64,000 nucleotides of DNA from Rhizobium sp. CB3090 (GTDB taxonomy: Bacteria; Pseudomonadota; Alphaproteobacteria; Rhizobiales; Rhizobiaceae), in NCBI RefSeq assembly GCF_029714285.1, contig NZ_CP121662.1, forward strand, positions 248,001-312,000, read 5' to 3'. Below, piece by piece: positions 18,208 through 28,242 of this stretch; the first letter of the stretch is position 1; each line of letters begins with the position of its first letter. The translations under genes were made by a program, and so were the position numbers. The notes under the pieces are model-generated. The model was not told the origin of the DNA. It did no database searches and worked only from the letters and a program-made list of their open reading frames with translations.

Positions 18208-19224
18208 ATGATTTCGCAGATACTGACGGCGATCGGAGCCATGATATTCGGCGTTGCCGTTTGCGCCGCCTACTTTCTGTTTTCCAATAAGTTGCTGGAG
18301 ATAATTTTCCCGGCGAAAGAGGGTGGCGATGTTCACCGCGCCGCAGTCAACCTGCGTCGCCGCGGCCTCATCCGTCCCTGGCTTTTCCTCGGACCGGCGC
18401 TTCTCCTCCTCGCCATCTATCTCATGTATCCGGTGGTTGCGACATTCATCCTGTCCTTCTACGGTCCTGACGGCAATCATTTCGTCGGTGGTGCCAATTA
18501 TGTCTGGGCGTTCAACGACACCGAATTCCGCCAATCGATCTTCAACAACATTCTCTGGCTCGCTGTCGTGCCGGCGGCCTGCACCTTCTTCGGCCTCGTT
18601 ATCGCCGTCATGACCGACCGCATCTGGTGGGGTAATATCGCCAAGGCGGTGATCTTCATGCCGATGGCGATCTCCTTTGTCGGCGCATCGGTCATCTGGA
18701 AATTCATCTACGAATATCGCGGCGGCAACGATGCGCAGATCGGTTTGCTGAATGCCGTCGTGCAGCTCTTCGGGGGCACACCCGAAGTCTGGATCACCAT
18801 CCCCTTCTGGAACAATTTCTTCCTGATGGTCATGCTGATCTGGATTCAGACTGGCTTCGCGATGGTCATCCTGTCGGCCGCCCTTCGCGGTATTCCGGAG
18901 GAGACCATCGAAGCCGCGGTCATCGATGGCGCCAACGGCTGGCAGATATTTTGGAAGATCATGGTGCCGCAGGTCTGGGGCACGATCGCCACGGTCTGGA
19001 CGACCATCACCATCCTCGTCCTCAAAGTGTTCGATATCGTGCTCACCATGACCAACGGTCAATGGAACACGATGGTCCTTGCAAATCTGATGTTCAATTG
19101 GCTGTTCCGTGGCGGCGGCGATTCCGGCCGAAGCGCTGTCATCGCGCTGGTCATCATGGTCGCCGTCACGCCGATCATGATCTGGAATATCCGTCGTGCA
19201 AACGCAGAAATGAAGGGTCGCTGA
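18208..19224 (+). CDS. aglF: AglF, alpha-glucoside ABC permease
   Basis: Inner-membrane permease of the Agl importer, 338 residues from ATG 18208, which has GGGAGG upstream (ATG 18181 is the longer alternative). About seven membrane helices are visible, including an extra N-terminal one (ISQILTAIGAMIFGVAVCAA). The binding-protein-dependent permease EAA loop appears as EETIEAAVIDGANGWQIFWK. It is a MalF/UgpA-type subunit that pairs with AglG. The aglF stop and aglG start are separated by one base. Confidence 0.92.
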   Translation: MISQILTAIGAMIFGVAVCAAYFLFSNKLLEIIFPAKEGGDVHRAAVNLRRRGLIRPWLFLGPALLLLAIYLMYPVVATFILSFYGPDGNHFVGGANYVWAFNDTEFRQSIFNNILWLAVVPAACTFFGLVIAVMTDRIWWGNIAKAVIFMPMAISFVGASVIWKFIYEYRGGNDAQIGLLNAVVQLFGGTPEVWITIPFWNNFFLMVMLIWIQTGFAMVILSAALRGIPEETIEAAVIDGANGWQIFWKIMVPQVWGTIATVWTTITILVLKVFDIVLTMTNGQWNTMVLANLMFNWLFRGGGDSGRSAVIALVIMVAVTPIMIWNIRRANAEMKGR

Positions 19225-19225
19225 C

Positions 19226-20389
19226 ATGATTGGAAATCTCGGTCGCATCGGCCCCGCACGCCTCTTCGTCCATTTCGCGGTTATGCTCATCGTCGTCATC
19301 TGGCTGCTGCCGACACTCGGCATCTTCATCACGGCCCTGCGCGACAGGGACCAGATCGTCGTCTCCGGCTGGTGGACGGCCTTCGCCGGCTCGACGCGGA
19401 CGACGGCCGTGCGCCTTGCCGGCACCGACAAGGCAACGCAGGACGGTCCCAACTACGTGATCGCCGGTAACGTATCCGGCGACGGCAACGACGGTAACGG
19501 CAAGATTCAATCCTTCGGCCTGCGCGTGCAGGACCCCGCCGCCTATAAGGCCGGTACGCCGGCGGATATCGGCAATGGCGAGACGCTCACCGTCAATGCC
19601 GATGGCAGCTACCGCTATCAGAAGAATGCCGCCTTCGACGCGGATACACGCGGCAAGCGCATCTATCTGACCATCACCACCCCGCCGGAGTTCACTCTGC
19701 AGAATTATCGCACCGTTCTGACGGGTGAAGGCATCGGCCAGTCCTTTATCAACTCGCTGACTGTTACCATTCCGGCAACGATCATCCCGATCCTGATCGC
19801 GGCTTTCGCGGCCTATGCGCTTGCCTGGATGGACTTCCCTGGCCGCGCACTCCTGATCGCGTTGGTCGTCGGCCTCATCGTCGTGCCGCTGCAGATGTCG
19901 CTCATCCCGCTATTGCGCATCTACAATGAGATCGGCCAGATGTTCGGCGTACCGTCGAAAACCTATCCTGGCATCTGGATGGCGCATACCGCCTTCGGCC
20001 TGCCGCTCGCCATCTACCTGCTGCGCAATTACATTGCCGGCCTGCCGAAGGAAATCATCGAGTCCGCCCGCGTCGACGGCGCAAGCGACTTCGATATTTT
20101 CGTCAAGATCATCCTGCCGCTGTCTTTCCCGGCGCTCGCTTCCTTCGCGATCTTCCAGTTCCTTTGGGTCTGGAACGACCTTCTGATCGCCATGGTGTTC
20201 CTCGGCACCGACAGGGATCATCTGGTGCTGACGGCAGCGCTGAACGCCCTGCTCGGCTCGCGCGGCGGCAACTGGGAAATCCTGACGGCTTCCGCCTTCG
20301 TCACCATTATTATTCCGCTCCTCGTCTTCTTCGGTCTGCAGCGCTATCTCGTGCGCGGTCTGCTCGCCGGGTCGGTGAAGGGGGGCTGA
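19226..20389 (+). CDS. aglG: AglG, alpha-glucoside ABC permease with ectodomain insert
   Basis: MalG-type permease of the Agl importer, 387 residues. The first membrane helix (about 13-36) is followed by an unusually long periplasmic segment (about 40-165) before the remaining five helices. The EAA loop is KEIIESARVDGASDFDIFVK near residue 275. Typical MalG-type permeases are about 280-300 residues, so the insert adds about 90. The insert contains TLTVNADGSYRYQ, reminiscent of a bacterial beta-sandwich repeat. Position, overlap and partners make the transport role secure; the insert's role is unknown. Confidence 0.92.
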   Translation: MIGNLGRIGPARLFVHFAVMLIVVIWLLPTLGIFITALRDRDQIVVSGWWTAFAGSTRTTAVRLAGTDKATQDGPNYVIAGNVSGDGNDGNGKIQSFGLRVQDPAAYKAGTPADIGNGETLTVNADGSYRYQKNAAFDADTRGKRIYLTITTPPEFTLQNYRTVLTGEGIGQSFINSLTVTIPATIIPILIAAFAAYALAWMDFPGRALLIALVVGLIVVPLQMSLIPLLRIYNEIGQMFGVPSKTYPGIWMAHTAFGLPLAIYLLRNYIAGLPKEIIESARVDGASDFDIFVKIILPLSFPALASFAIFQFLWVWNDLLIAMVFLGTDRDHLVLTAALNALLGSRGGNWEILTASAFVTIIIPLLVFFGLQRYLVRGLLAGSVKGG

Positions 20390-20425
20390 CCGAAGACCTT
20401 TCTACTCATACGGGACCTACTCAGA

Positions 20426-22078
20426 ATGAACATTGCCCCTCAATCGATTTCGACGGTTGATAAAGACTGGTGGCGCGGAGCGGTGATCTATCAGATCTAT
20501 CCGCGCTCCTATCAGGACTCCAACGGCGATGGCATCGGCGACCTGAAGGGGATCGCCGTCCGCCTGCCGCATGTCGCCTCCCTGGGTGTCGACGCGATCT
20601 GGATTTCGCCGTTCTTCACCTCGCCCATGCGTGATTTCGGCTACGACGTCTCCAACTATGAGGATGTCGATCCCATCTTCGGTACGCTGGCCGATTTCGA
20701 TGTGATGGTGGCTGAAGCGCATCGCTTGGGCATCAAGGTGATGATCGATCTGGTGCTGTCGCACAGTTCCGACCGCCATCCCTGGTTCGTCGAAAGTCGT
20801 TCGAGCAAGGACAATCCCAAGGCGGATTGGTATGTCTGGGCCGACGCTAAACCGGATGGCACACCGCCCAACAATTGGTTGTCGATCTTCGGCGGTTCCG
20901 CCTGGGCCTGGGATCCGACCCGCATGCAATATTACATGCACAACTTCCTGATCTCGCAACCCGACCTGAATCTGCACAATCCCGAGGTTCAGGACCGGCT
21001 GCTGGATGTCGTGCGTTTTTGGCTCGACCGCGGCGTCGACGGCTTCCGCCTCGACACCATCAACTTCTATTTCCATGACCAGAAACTGCGTGACAATCCC
21101 GCGCTGGAGCCGTCACGCCGCAATGCTTCCACCGCGCCGGCGGTCAATCCCTATAATTTCCAGGAGCATATCTACGACAAGAACCGTCCGGAGAATCTGA
21201 AGTTCCTGCAGCGTTTCCGAGCCGTGCTCGACGAATATCCGGCGATTGCCGCAGTCGGCGAAGTCGGCGATAGCCAGCGCGGCCTCGAGATCGTCGGCGA
21301 ATATACCTCCGGCGGCGACAAGATGCACATGTGCTACGCCTTCGAGTTCCTGGCACCGGACCCGCTGTCGCCGGAGCGCGTCGAAGATGTCATGAAGGAT
21401 TTTGCCGCTGCCGCGCCCGAAGGCTGGGCCTGCTGGGCATTTTCAAACCATGACGTGGCGCGCCATGTCAGCCGCTGGGGAAGCCTGGTTGCCGATCGGG
21501 ACGCGCTTGCCAAGCAATATGCGGCCTTGCTGCTGACACTGCGCGGCTCGGTTTGCCTCTATCAGGGCGAAGAGCTTGGTCTGACGGAAGCCGATCTCGC
21601 CTACCAGGATCTGCAGGATCCCTACGGCATTCAGTTCTGGCCGGAATTCAAGGGCCGCGACGGCTGCCGCACGCCGATGGTCTGGGAGAGCCAGGTTACC
21701 CAGGGCGGTTTCTCGACGGTGAAGCCTTGGCTTCCGGTGCCCGTAGAGCATATCCTGCGCGCTGTCAGCGTGCAGAATGGAGATGAGCATTCCGTGCTGG
21801 AGCAATATCGCCGCTTCCTCGCCTTCCGCAAGCAGCACCCGGCCTTCGCCAAGGGCGAGATTGCGTTTGCGGAGCCGCAGGGCGACGTGCTGCTTTATAC
21901 GCGTCACTATGGCAGCGAAACCATTCTCTGCATGTTCAACATGAGCGCGACGGAGGCGACGGCAAGCCTGCCCGAGGGGAGTTGGCAGGCCCTTGCCGGC
22001 CACGGTTTTGCAAGCAACAATTACGGCAACAAGATCGATATTCCGGCCTGGGGCGCTTACTTCGCGCGTCTCGCCTGA
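20426..22078 (+). CDS. aglA: AglA, GH13 alpha-glucosidase
   Basis: Cytosolic alpha-glucosidase that splits imported alpha-glucosides. The 550-residue sequence has the GH13 motifs: DLVLSHSSDRHPWF (region I), GFRLDTINFY with the nucleophile Asp210, VGEVGD with the acid/base Glu279 and FSNHDVAR with the transition-state Asp343. The start YQIYPRSYQDSNGDGIGDLK is that of the oligo-1,6-glucosidase/sucrose-isomerase-like subgroup. No signal peptide is present, in agreement with hydrolysis after uptake. It lies 36 bp after aglG and 24 bp before aglK. Confidence 0.95.
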   Translation: MNIAPQSISTVDKDWWRGAVIYQIYPRSYQDSNGDGIGDLKGIAVRLPHVASLGVDAIWISPFFTSPMRDFGYDVSNYEDVDPIFGTLADFDVMVAEAHRLGIKVMIDLVLSHSSDRHPWFVESRSSKDNPKADWYVWADAKPDGTPPNNWLSIFGGSAWAWDPTRMQYYMHNFLISQPDLNLHNPEVQDRLLDVVRFWLDRGVDGFRLDTINFYFHDQKLRDNPALEPSRRNASTAPAVNPYNFQEHIYDKNRPENLKFLQRFRAVLDEYPAIAAVGEVGDSQRGLEIVGEYTSGGDKMHMCYAFEFLAPDPLSPERVEDVMKDFAAAAPEGWACWAFSNHDVARHVSRWGSLVADRDALAKQYAALLLTLRGSVCLYQGEELGLTEADLAYQDLQDPYGIQFWPEFKGRDGCRTPMVWESQVTQGGFSTVKPWLPVPVEHILRAVSVQNGDEHSVLEQYRRFLAFRKQHPAFAKGEIAFAEPQGDVLLYTRHYGSETILCMFNMSATEATASLPEGSWQALAGHGFASNNYGNKIDIPAWGAYFARLA

Positions 22079-22102
22079 GTGTTTGGGAGGAGGAGAGCAT
22101 AG

Positions 22103-23194
22103 ATGACAGGGCTTGTTCTGAAGGACATCCGAAAATCATACGGGAATGTGCATGTTCTGCATGGCATCGATCTGGATATCCAAGAGGGCGAGTTCATCGT
22201 CTTCGTCGGTCCGTCCGGATGCGGCAAATCCACATTGCTGCGCATGATCGCCGGACTTGAGAGCATCACCTCCGGCGACATGCTCATCGCCGGGCAAAAG
22301 GTCAATGAAGTGCCACCGTCGCGGCGCGGCATTGCAATGGTTTTCCAGTCCTATGCTCTCTATCCGCACATGACGGTCTTCGACAACATGGCCTTCGGCA
22401 TGCGAATCGCTGGGGAAAGCAAGCAGGAGATCGACCGCCGTGTTCGCGCCGCGGCGGCGAGCCTTCAGCTTACGCAATATCTCGAGCGTCTCCCAAAGGC
22501 CCTCTCGGGTGGTCAGCGCCAGCGTGTTGCAATCGGCCGCGCCATCTGCCGTAACCCGAAGGTCTTTCTGTTCGACGAGCCGCTATCGAACCTCGACGCC
22601 GCGCTGCGCGTGGCGACGCGTATCGAGATCGCCAAGCTCAGCGACTCCATGCCCGAGACGACGATGATCTACGTCACCCACGATCAGGTGGAAGCCATGA
22701 CATTGGCGGACCGCATCGTCGTATTGTCGGCTGGTCGCGTGGAGCAGGTAGGCGCGCCGCTCGAGCTTTATGAGCATCCGGCCAACCTCTTCGTGGCGAA
22801 GTTTATCGGCTCGCCGGCCATGAACATCTTCCCGGCGACGGTCACCGGAACCGGCGCGACGACGACGGTGACGCTGACGGGCGGCAAGATGGTGACGCTC
22901 GACATTGCAACGGCGGCATCCGAGCAAGGCAAGACCGCAAGCTTCGGCGTTCGTCCGGAAGATTTGCGGATCGCGACCGACGAGAACTACCTCTTCGAAG
23001 GCGAGGTCTCCATCGTGGAAGCCCTCGGCGAAGTCACTCAACTTTATATCGAGGGCCTGGTGGACGGTGAGCCGATCATCGTCAAGATACCCGGCATCGC
23101 TGATGTTAAGCGCGGGCAGAAGATGCGCTTTGCGGCCGATAGGCAGAAGCTGCATCTCTTCGATGCTGAAGGCCACACCTATCGCAAGCAATAA
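22103..23194 (+). CDS. aglK: AglK, alpha-glucoside ABC ATPase
   Basis: ATPase of the Agl importer, 363 residues, of the MalK/UgpC type. Visible are Walker A GPSGCGKST, signature LSGGQRQRVAIGRAI, Walker B VFLFDEPLSNLD, the H-loop VTHDQVEAMTL and a C-terminal OB-fold (TOBE) regulatory domain from about residue 240. ATG 22103 follows a strong GGGAGGAGGAG site. It is the last gene of aglEFGAK; an 18-bp-armed inverted repeat follows at 23214. Confidence 0.95.
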   Translation: MTGLVLKDIRKSYGNVHVLHGIDLDIQEGEFIVFVGPSGCGKSTLLRMIAGLESITSGDMLIAGQKVNEVPPSRRGIAMVFQSYALYPHMTVFDNMAFGMRIAGESKQEIDRRVRAAAASLQLTQYLERLPKALSGGQRQRVAIGRAICRNPKVFLFDEPLSNLDAALRVATRIEIAKLSDSMPETTMIYVTHDQVEAMTLADRIVVLSAGRVEQVGAPLELYEHPANLFVAKFIGSPAMNIFPATVTGTGATTTVTLTGGKMVTLDIATAASEQGKTASFGVRPEDLRIATDENYLFEGEVSIVEALGEVTQLYIEGLVDGEPIIVKIPGIADVKRGQKMRFAADRQKLHLFDAEGHTYRKQ

Positions 23195-23213
23195 GGCATC
23201 CTCCCAAGGGTGC

Positions 23214-23270
23214 GGGAGCGCTAGTCCAAGTGTAGAAATACAACAAAATGCAACTTGATCTAGCGCTTCC
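23214..23270. terminator. Long inverted repeat after aglK
   Basis: An 18-nt arm at 23214-23231 (GGGAGCGCTAGTCCAAGT) is matched in 15 positions by the complement of 23253-23270 (ACTTGATCTAGCGCTTCC), around a 21-nt loop. It may end the agl operon as a long hairpin. Both arms contain an AGCGCT core shared with the AglR operators, so a binding role is also possible. Confidence 0.5.
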
Positions 23271-23334
23271 AAACCTTCTGTTAAATACCCGCTGGTAGCC
23301 TGAGCTTCGTAATATACTTCAGGGATTTACGACA

Positions 23335-23748
23335 ATGGCAGCTTCCGGCACGGCTCACCCAGGCCAACATTTCCTCAACAAGGAAGAGTCCTTCATGTAT
23401 GACCGCGAGGTGCGGTACAGGATGGAGGACACGATGAACGCCGCGCGGATCGAATATACCGAAAAAGGCGTCATGAACCTGGCCTCGCGCCGCTGCGATA
23501 TCATCCGCATCTCGCAGAGCAGCGCGATCCTCGCGATCCTCACCCAGTACAATCTGCCGAAGCAGTTCTATCTCGATATCCCCGATGCCCGCATCACCAA
23601 GGTCGGTTGCATGCTGATGAAGGTTTTCCCCAACAACACCATCGAGGTACGTTTCCTGCGCCTGCTATCGGAGAAGGAAATGAACAAAATCTTCGTCTAC
23701 AGCACCCATCCGTCGCATCGCGACCGCGTGCTCGACATCCGCGCTTAG
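23335..23748 (+). CDS. PilZ-like small protein with degenerate motif
   Basis: A 137-residue soluble protein between agl and edd. The second half (RRCDIIRISQSSAILAI to the C terminus) follows the beta-barrel pattern of rhizobial PilZ proteins. The c-di-GMP motif (D/N)xSxxG is replaced by a sequence reading RISQSSA, and no RxxxR is obvious before it. It may therefore be a non-binding PilZ relative. Start 23335 is the longest ATG; ATG 23395 has a better ribosome site (AAGGAAGAG) and would give 117 residues. It ends one base before a RIME-like element. Confidence 0.55.
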   Translation: MAASGTAHPGQHFLNKEESFMYDREVRYRMEDTMNAARIEYTEKGVMNLASRRCDIIRISQSSAILAILTQYNLPKQFYLDIPDARITKVGCMLMKVFPNNTIEVRFLRLLSEKEMNKIFVYSTHPSHRDRVLDIRA

Positions 23749-23845
23749 AGCAGAAAAGCGTTTCGCGGAATCGCTTTCCTGCTCTATCCCTTCGTTTTGA
23801 CGCATTCCGGACGGAAAACCGCGGCGCACTTTTCCTGGAAGTGCT
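23749..23845. repeat. RIME-type intergenic palindrome, copy 1
   Basis: About 97 bp with two palindromes: AGCAGAAAAGCG/CGCTTTCCTGCT (23749-23783) and GCACTT/AAGTGC near the right end. The right two thirds repeat the sequence at 41057-41121 with few differences (GCATTCCGGACGGAAAACCG shared exactly). This is the layout of the Rhizobium intergenic mosaic elements (RIME1). It begins directly after the stop codon of the PilZ-like gene. Confidence 0.8.
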
Positions 23846-23920
23846 CGAATTTCGACCGAAGCAAAGAAGAGCCCCGCGCGGCAGATGCTGCACGGGGCTC
23901 TTCTTTGGGCTGTTATCGTC

Positions 23921-25744
<1,824 letters not shown>

Positions 25745-25923
25745 GGTCGATCTGCCTCCGTCTGTTCTGCGCGGTGCCCGGAAGATCACTTTGATCTGTC
25801 TTGGTAGAGGGCGTAGCGCGAGGTTCAAAAGTCAATGCTTTGCCGGTGCGCCCTTGCGGGCGCATGGCGCAGCACATGTTGCTGTGTCTCTCAGGGGTTC
25901 GATGACGAGGCCTGTCGGCCGTA

Positions 25924-26622
25924 TCAGGGAGCCCAATAAATCTCGACCAGAGAAGCGGCCCGGCGCAGAACGGCGCGGATGGGCATCTCGGTCTCTTCGC
26001 CCGGCGCTTCCGCTTTGGCGAGAACGCCTTTCTTGCCTTCTCCCTCGATATGGAGCACCAGCAATCGGGCATCCTGAAGGCTGGAGAAGGTGAAGGTCAG
26101 CCGGGCTTCGCCGGCTCCTTCGGCTTCCATCGTAATGATGCCACGCGGGCTTTTCGCATCGAGCGCCGCTGTCAGATTGCTCCCGCCCGGAAAGAACGAG
26201 GCCGTGTGGCCGTCATTGCCCATGCCGAGGATGGCGACGTCAAAGGGAAAACCGATGCACTTGGTCTTTTCCGTGGCGATGACGGCGGCCTCGTCGACGG
26301 AAGGTACGTCCTGATAGAGCGGAAAGAACTGTGCCGATGCGGCCTTGTCCTTCAGCAGGTTTTCCTGGACGAGCAGGTGGTTCGAGCGCGGATTGTCAGC
26401 CGGCACGAACCGTTCGTCGACAAGGGTGATCGTCACCTTGCTCCAATCGAGCGAACGTGATGACAGCGTCTGGAAGAAGATCTTCGGCGTCGAACCGCCG
26501 GAGACCGCGATGCTTGCAGAGCCGCGAGCGGCGATGGCAGCCGAGAGAACCTCGACCACCTTATCCGCGAGCTTGCCGGCGAGTTCGGCGCCATTGGCGA
26601 AAGCATGCATGTTCGCTGTCAT
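25924..26622 (-). CDS. pgl: 6-phosphogluconolactonase Pgl
   Basis: Pgl (DevB type, 232 aa) hydrolyses 6-phosphogluconolactone. The sugar-phosphate isomerase-like motifs VSGGSTPKIFF (residues about 41-51), VDERFVPADNPRSN and GMGNDGHTASFFPG are present. It lies 15 bp after zwf on the same strand, so the two are co-transcribed and catalyse consecutive reactions. Confidence 0.95.
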   Translation of the reverse strand: MTANMHAFANGAELAGKLADKVVEVLSAAIAARGSASIAVSGGSTPKIFFQTLSSRSLDWSKVTITLVDERFVPADNPRSNHLLVQENLLKDKAASAQFFPLYQDVPSVDEAAVIATEKTKCIGFPFDVAILGMGNDGHTASFFPGGSNLTAALDAKSPRGIITMEAEGAGEARLTFTFSSLQDARLLVLHIEGEGKKGVLAKAEAPGEETEMPIRAVLRRAASLVEIYWAP

Positions 26623-26637
26623 CGTTGTCGCCCCGCT

Positions 26638-28113
26638 TTAGATATCGTCGTGCCAGGTGCGGCCGTCACGCTCGATCAGCGCGATGGCCTGGCTCGGTCC
26701 CCAAGTGCCGGCGGTATAAGCCTGTACCGGCTGACTTGTGGCTTCCCAGCCCTTGAGGATCGGATCGACCCACTCCCATGCGGCTTCCACTTCGTCGCGG
26801 CGCATGAACAGCGTCTGGTTGGAACGGACGACGTCCATCAGCAGGCGTTCGTACGCATCCGGATTGCGGACGTTGAAGGCCGAAGCGAAGCTCATATCGA
26901 GCGAGACGTTGCGCAGGCGCATGCCGCCCGGACCCGGGTCCTTGATCATCAGCGACTGCTTGACGCCTTCGTCCGGCTGCAAGCGGATGATCAACTGATT
27001 GGCGACGATGCGGCCGGCGGCCTGATCGAAAATGTTGTGCGGGATCGGTTTGAAGGTGATGACGATCTCCGACATGCGACCGGCAAGGCGCTTGCCGGTG
27101 CGGATGTAGAAGGGAACGCCGGCCCAGCGCCAGTTGCCGATTTCGGCCTTGATGGCGACGAAAGTCTCGGTGTTGGAAACGCCGCCTTCCAGCTCGTCGA
27201 GATAGCCCTTGACCGGACCGCCTGCGGAAGCGCCGGCGCGATACTGGCCGCGAACGGTCGCCTGTTCGACATTGGAAGCATCGATCGGCTTCAGGGCGCG
27301 CAGAACTTTCAGCTTTTCATCGCGAACGGCTTCGGAGTCCATCGAGGACGGAATTTCCATCGCGGTCAAGCAGAGGAGCTGCAAGATGTGGTTCTGCACC
27401 ATGTCGCGCAGCGCGCCGGCCGTGTCGTAATAGCCGGCGCGGCCTTCCAGACCGACCGATTCCGCAACTGTGATCTGCACATGATCGATGTGGTTGGCGT
27501 TCCATAGCGGCTCATAAAGCGCGTTGGCAAAGCGCAGCGCCATCAGGTTCTGCACCGTTTCCTTGCCGAGATAGTGGTCGATGCGGAAGATTTGCTCTTC
27601 CTTGAAGACCCTGCCGATCGAGTCGTTGAGCTGCAGGGCGGAGGCGAGATCGCGACCGATCGGCTTTTCGACGACGATACGGGTCTGCTTGGTAATCAGC
27701 TTGTGATCGTAGATCTTCTGCGAGATATCGCCGAAAATGCCGGGAGCGACCGCAAGATAGAAAGCGCGGACGCGATCCTTGCCTTCATCCAGGAGCTTCT
27801 TGAGGTGATCCCAGCCAGCATCGCTGCGCGCATCGACCGGCACGTAGAACAGGCGCGCGCAGAATTTCTTCACTTCCGCTTCGTCGTATTCGCCCTTTTT
27901 CAGGTGCTCTTTCAGCGCGGCTTCGGCGAATTTGCGGTATTCTTCATGCGACAGCGCGCTCCGCGATGCGCCGATGATACGAGTCGGCTCGGAAAATTGA
28001 CCTTCGATTTGGCGGTGATAAAGGGCGGGCAGCAGTTTGCGCTCAGCAAGATCGCCGCTGCCGCCGAAAACGACATAGTCAAATGGTTCAACGGGAATGA
28101 TTTGGCTGCTCAT
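26638..28113 (-). CDS. zwf: Glucose-6-phosphate 1-dehydrogenase Zwf
   Basis: Zwf oxidises glucose-6-phosphate with NADP as the entry to the Entner-Doudoroff and pentose-phosphate routes. In the 491-residue enzyme the cofactor site is FGGSGDLAERKLLPALY (residues about 16-32), followed by VVEKPIGRDLASA and the substrate signature FRIDHYLGKETVQN. It heads zwf-pgl-edd. The start ATG 28113 has GAGAGAT upstream. An AT-rich imperfect palindrome at 28142-28174 lies 29-61 bp upstream and could be an operator. Confidence 0.97.
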   Translation of the reverse strand: MSSQIIPVEPFDYVVFGGSGDLAERKLLPALYHRQIEGQFSEPTRIIGASRSALSHEEYRKFAEAALKEHLKKGEYDEAEVKKFCARLFYVPVDARSDAGWDHLKKLLDEGKDRVRAFYLAVAPGIFGDISQKIYDHKLITKQTRIVVEKPIGRDLASALQLNDSIGRVFKEEQIFRIDHYLGKETVQNLMALRFANALYEPLWNANHIDHVQITVAESVGLEGRAGYYDTAGALRDMVQNHILQLLCLTAMEIPSSMDSEAVRDEKLKVLRALKPIDASNVEQATVRGQYRAGASAGGPVKGYLDELEGGVSNTETFVAIKAEIGNWRWAGVPFYIRTGKRLAGRMSEIVITFKPIPHNIFDQAAGRIVANQLIIRLQPDEGVKQSLMIKDPGPGGMRLRNVSLDMSFASAFNVRNPDAYERLLMDVVRSNQTLFMRRDEVEAAWEWVDPILKGWEATSQPVQAYTAGTWGPSQAIALIERDGRTWHDDI

Positions 28114-28141
28114 GAGGTATCTCTCAATCGGTCTTGGTTAA

Positions 28142-28174
28142 GGCCCCTTTTAATCTAATCGATTTAAAAAGGCC
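28142..28174. promoter_or_regulatory. Imperfect palindrome upstream of zwf
   Basis: GGCCCCTTTTAATC (28142-28155) and GATTTAAAAAGGCC (28161-28174) are complementary at 11 of 14 positions around TAATC. It lies in the only space where a zwf promoter can be. It does not match the RpiR/HexR consensus I know, so the binder is unknown. Confidence 0.35.
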
Positions 28175-28207
28175 AGTGTGCATCGCAAAATTCAGAGTCG
28201 GCTTTTA

Positions 28208-28237
28208 GAGCGGATTGCCGGAAGAGGAAATCCGCTC
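28208..28237. terminator. Hairpin downstream of puuB
   Basis: GAGCGGATT (28208-28216) pairs perfectly with AATCCGCTC (28229-28237). It lies 6 bp after the puuB stop codon on the minus strand. There is no long T tract, so it may act as an RNA-stability hairpin or a Rho-assisted end. Confidence 0.5.
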
Positions 28238-28242
28238 CGTAT

